NCBI GenBank assembly: GCA_018136815.1
Contig: CM030939.1
Location: 1 to 64,000 of the forward strand
Reading direction: 5' to 3'
DNA length: 64,000 nt
DNA from: Isochrysis galbana
Lineage: Eukaryota; Haptophyta; Isochrysidales; Isochrysidaceae
Positions within the stretch are counted from its first letter, which is position 1. The number at the start of each line of letters is the position of its first letter. The notes under the pieces are model-generated. The model was not told the origin of the DNA. It did no database searches and saw only the letters and a list, made by a program, of their open reading frames with translations. Made by a program: the position numbers and the translations under genes. Below, piece by piece: positions 61,541 to 64,000 of this stretch.

Positions 61541-64000
61541 ATGACAGCCAACGGGCTCGCCGAGACGCTCAGCTCCGATTTCGAGTCGATGTTCTCTCTC
61601 CTTCAGTCGTGGGATGCTGACCGCGATGGGATCGTCTCTGCCACCGACTTCCGCTTGGGGCTTCAGGTGAGGGAGAGGAGGAGAGAGAGGGAGAGGGAGA
61701 GAGGGAGGGAGGGAGGGAGGGAGAGGTGAGGGGATGAGGCGGATCGTCTTTGCCCCCGACTACTGCGTGGGGCTTCAGGTGAAGGAGAGGAAGAGAGACA
61801 GGGAGAGGGAGGGAGAAAGAGGTGAGGGGATGGCGCGGCTCGTCTCTGCCACCGACTACCGCTTGGGGCTTCGAGTGAGGTAGAGGGGGGGGGGGAAGAG
61901 AGGGAGAGCGCTGAGAGGAGGGGCCGATCGTCTTTGCCACCGACTTCCGTTAGGGGCTTCAGGTGAGGGAGAGGAGGAGAGAGTGAGGAGGGTGGGGGGT
62001 GGGGTGGATTGTCTGTTCGACGGACTTGTGCTTAGGTCGGCAGGTGAGGGAGGGAGGAGAGAGGAGGACAGATAGGGAGCCGTGAGCGGCTTTCATGTGC
62101 GCACCTACACGCACATCATCGGCTGATGAGCGGTGAGCCGTTGCCCGTGCGTGGGCACACCGCCACGTTCTTTTGCCCCGCAGCGAGCCTCATGTGTTGG
62201 TCCCTCGGCCCTCTCCGCACCTGCCTCAGTCGCTCGGCTTCACCGTCACTGAGGACGAGGCCGACTGTCTCTGCCGTGCGCTGGACAAGACGGGAGATGG
62301 CAAGATTAGGCTAGCGGCGCTCGAACTCGCAACCGACGGCACCGCGAAGACGGAGCCACCGCCGCCAGCTGTTGAGGCGTCCTCGCCCGATGCGCCGCAC
62401 AGCGACGCGCTGCAAGCAGCGCAGCGCGCGCTCGCAGCTGCCGCCTCGTCGCCCTCGCGACCCTCGCCACCGGCGCATTCGCCGCTCTCAGCGGGTTCGC
62501 CGCCGCCCGCTGGAACGGATCCCACTTCGACCAACGGTGCGCCAGACGAGGCGGCCGACCCGTTCGAGCGCTTCCTCGAACGCTCTGGCCCCGCTGCAAC
62601 AGGCGACACGCAGCCGCTCCACCATTCGGCTGCGCCGCCATCGCAGCCGCAGGCCTTCTCGCCGCCGGCAGAGGTGGCGCTGCCGCCCGGCACGCCCTCT
62701 GCTGCTCGTTCGCGCCCTTCCTCAGTCAACAAGAAGGAGACGCTCCGCTCGTTTGGCGAGCTGTCTGCGCGCGTGCGAGACATCGGTGCAGCTGGCCGGT
62801 CATTCACATCGTACGATGGCGATGGCGAGCCGTTGGCCGCCCGGCCGGGCTCGCCGCAGCGCTCGTGCTCGCCGCCCCCTGAATTGCTCTCCTCTCACTT
62901 AGCACGCTCGGGTCTCGCCTTCATGGAGGGCTCGCGCCTCTCGCTTGCCGCCTCGTCGTGCGGCCGTCGCTCCTCGCTCGGCGCGGCTGAGAGCTTTACC
63001 TCCAAGGACATTGCCACATTGCCTGAGAAGCTCGCTGCGCTGCTCATCAACAACCACACACGCGTCATTGACCTCTTCCGCTCGTGGGACGACGATGAAG
63101 GTAGGCGCTTTCACGCCGCGCGCCTTTCTGCGCGCCTTCGCTCACAGCCCAACTTACCCACCTACCCACTCCCACAGACGGCGCCGTCTCGCGTGAGGAA
63201 TTCGCGCGTGGGCTTCGTGAGCTCGGCATCGCCAAAAAGACGACCGAGTCGGAACTTGATGAGCTATTTGCCACGCTCGATATCAACGGCGACGGCACCA
63301 TCGGCTACGAGGAGCTCCATCGCATGCTGCGCGTGGGCGCCGCCTCGCGCATGTCCGAGTATCTGCGTGACGCAGCCAAGGGCTCCGCCTCGCCGCCTGT
63401 CATCGAGCCGGGTGTTGCGCGCGAAAAATACAAAGGGCCACGTGCGGTGGACGAGGCCTCGGGCGCGGTGGCTGTGGAGGAGGAGAAGTGGCCCGCTGCC
63501 TTGCGCGTCCTGCTGCTCCGTGAGCGCAAGCGAGTTGTCGATCTCTTCCGCCATTGGGAGGGCGGCGAGGATGGCACCATCTCGGTTGAGCACTTCAAGG
63601 CGGGCCTCTACGTGCTCGGCCACCAGGTGACGCGCTCGCATGTGGCGGCGCTCTTCCGCTGCATGGGCGCCGAGGGCGGCGCCGAGGGTGTGCGCTTGCC
63701 ATTTCGAGAGCTGCGGCGGCAGCTGCGTGTGGCCGCACAGCGTGGCCAATCGGGCTACTTGCGCTCCGCCGCGCGCGTGGGCGCCGCGTTGGAGGCGGCA
63801 ACACCGCGTGGCGGCCTCCTCTCGGAGATGGACGTCTCGGCCGCGCAGCTTCAGCCCGATCCGCACACTGCCGAGCTCGCTCAGGCGCTCGGCATTTCTT
63901 CACCCGGCTACTCCAGCGCAGCCGTCGACCTTGAGGCGGCGCAGCACCTCGGCCTTTCCTCAGGCGCCTTTGCGCGCTCGGGCACCGACCTCGGCGGCGG
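61541..64000 (+). CDS. EF-hand calcium-binding protein, 3' end outside the window
   Basis: Exons at 61541-61666, 62230-63100 and 63178 onward join in frame with GT-AG introns (563 and 77 bases). EF-hand loops visible are DADRDGIVSATDF (exon 1), DKTGDGKIRLAAL (exon 2), DDDEDGAVSREEF (across intron 2) and DINGDGTIGYEEL. A fifth, GGEDGTISVEHF, has a degenerate start. A long serine/proline-rich linker separates loops two and three. The remainder has arginine-rich helices (LRVLLLRERKRVVDLFRHW). The layout suggests a modular calcium sensor rather than calmodulin. The full length is unknown. Four decayed copies of the end of exon 1 lie in intron 1. Confidence 0.88.
61739..62055 (+). repeat. Decayed tandem copies of exon 1 end plus splice donor
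   Basis: Four imperfect repeats of ATCGTCTTTGCCACCGACTT-like sequence, each ending in GGGGCTTCAGGTGAG or a variant, at about 61741, 61838, 61926 and 62006, with spacing of 80-100 bases. They copy the last EF-hand part and donor of exon 1 (61630-61690). Stops and frame changes show they are not coding. Confidence 0.85.

Overview
This is a GC-rich nuclear scaffold fragment from a eukaryotic, photosynthetic microbe with a secondary plastid. The evidence is spliceosomal GT-AG introns, a nuclear psb28 gene with an N-terminal signal peptide plus transit-like region, a giant modular type I polyketide synthase (PKS), Ty3/gypsy, Ty1/copia and LINE elements, and a TTAGGG-type telomere. A haptophyte of the Prymnesium/Chrysochromulina kind fits best, but that is inference. 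Three 100-base N gaps (16243-16342, 31393-31492, 46493-46592) show that it is a scaffold made of four contigs.

Contig 1 (1-16242) is entirely minus-strand PKS: a near-perfect tandem array with a 4.84 kb period. Each unit is one fully reducing module, KS-DH-ER-KR-ACP, with no acyltransferase domain. The gene runs off both ends. At about position 461 the near-identical array switches, still in frame, to a clearly diverged module.

Contig 2 (16343-31392) holds a full-length Ty3/gypsy chromovirus (16670-26134) with nearly identical 1.2 kb LTRs. It encodes protease, RT, RNase H, integrase and a chromodomain. Between the short gag-like ORF and the protease it also carries a phage-type cytosine DNA methyltransferase-like domain. 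This is the most striking find. To its right come a cytochrome b561 gene fragment, an eIF3 subunit G gene, copia-like pieces and tandem repeats.

Contig 3 (31493-46492) is a graveyard of mobile elements: gypsy RNase H, gag/protease and integrase fragments, a LINE RT fragment, a possible DNA-transposon protein, and a 0.43 kb dispersed repeat. It also has 2.5 kb of trinucleotide-like low-complexity DNA. The related gypsy gag/protease fragment at 38.5-39.0 kb has no room for the methyltransferase.

Contig 4 (46593-64000) begins with 1.2 kb of CCCTAA telomere repeats in the orientation of a left chromosome end, so its join to contig 3 is probably a scaffolding artefact. Ordinary host genes follow: AP-2 sigma (142 aa, four exons), a D-2-hydroxyacid dehydrogenase of the phosphoglycerate dehydrogenase type, a CFAP97-domain protein (three exons), plastid Psb28 (three exons) and an EF-hand protein that runs off the window. 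Decayed LINE ORF1-like fragments lie between them. Single-base differences, mostly in homopolymers, break many frames in contigs 1 and 2. They look like consensus errors at least in part.
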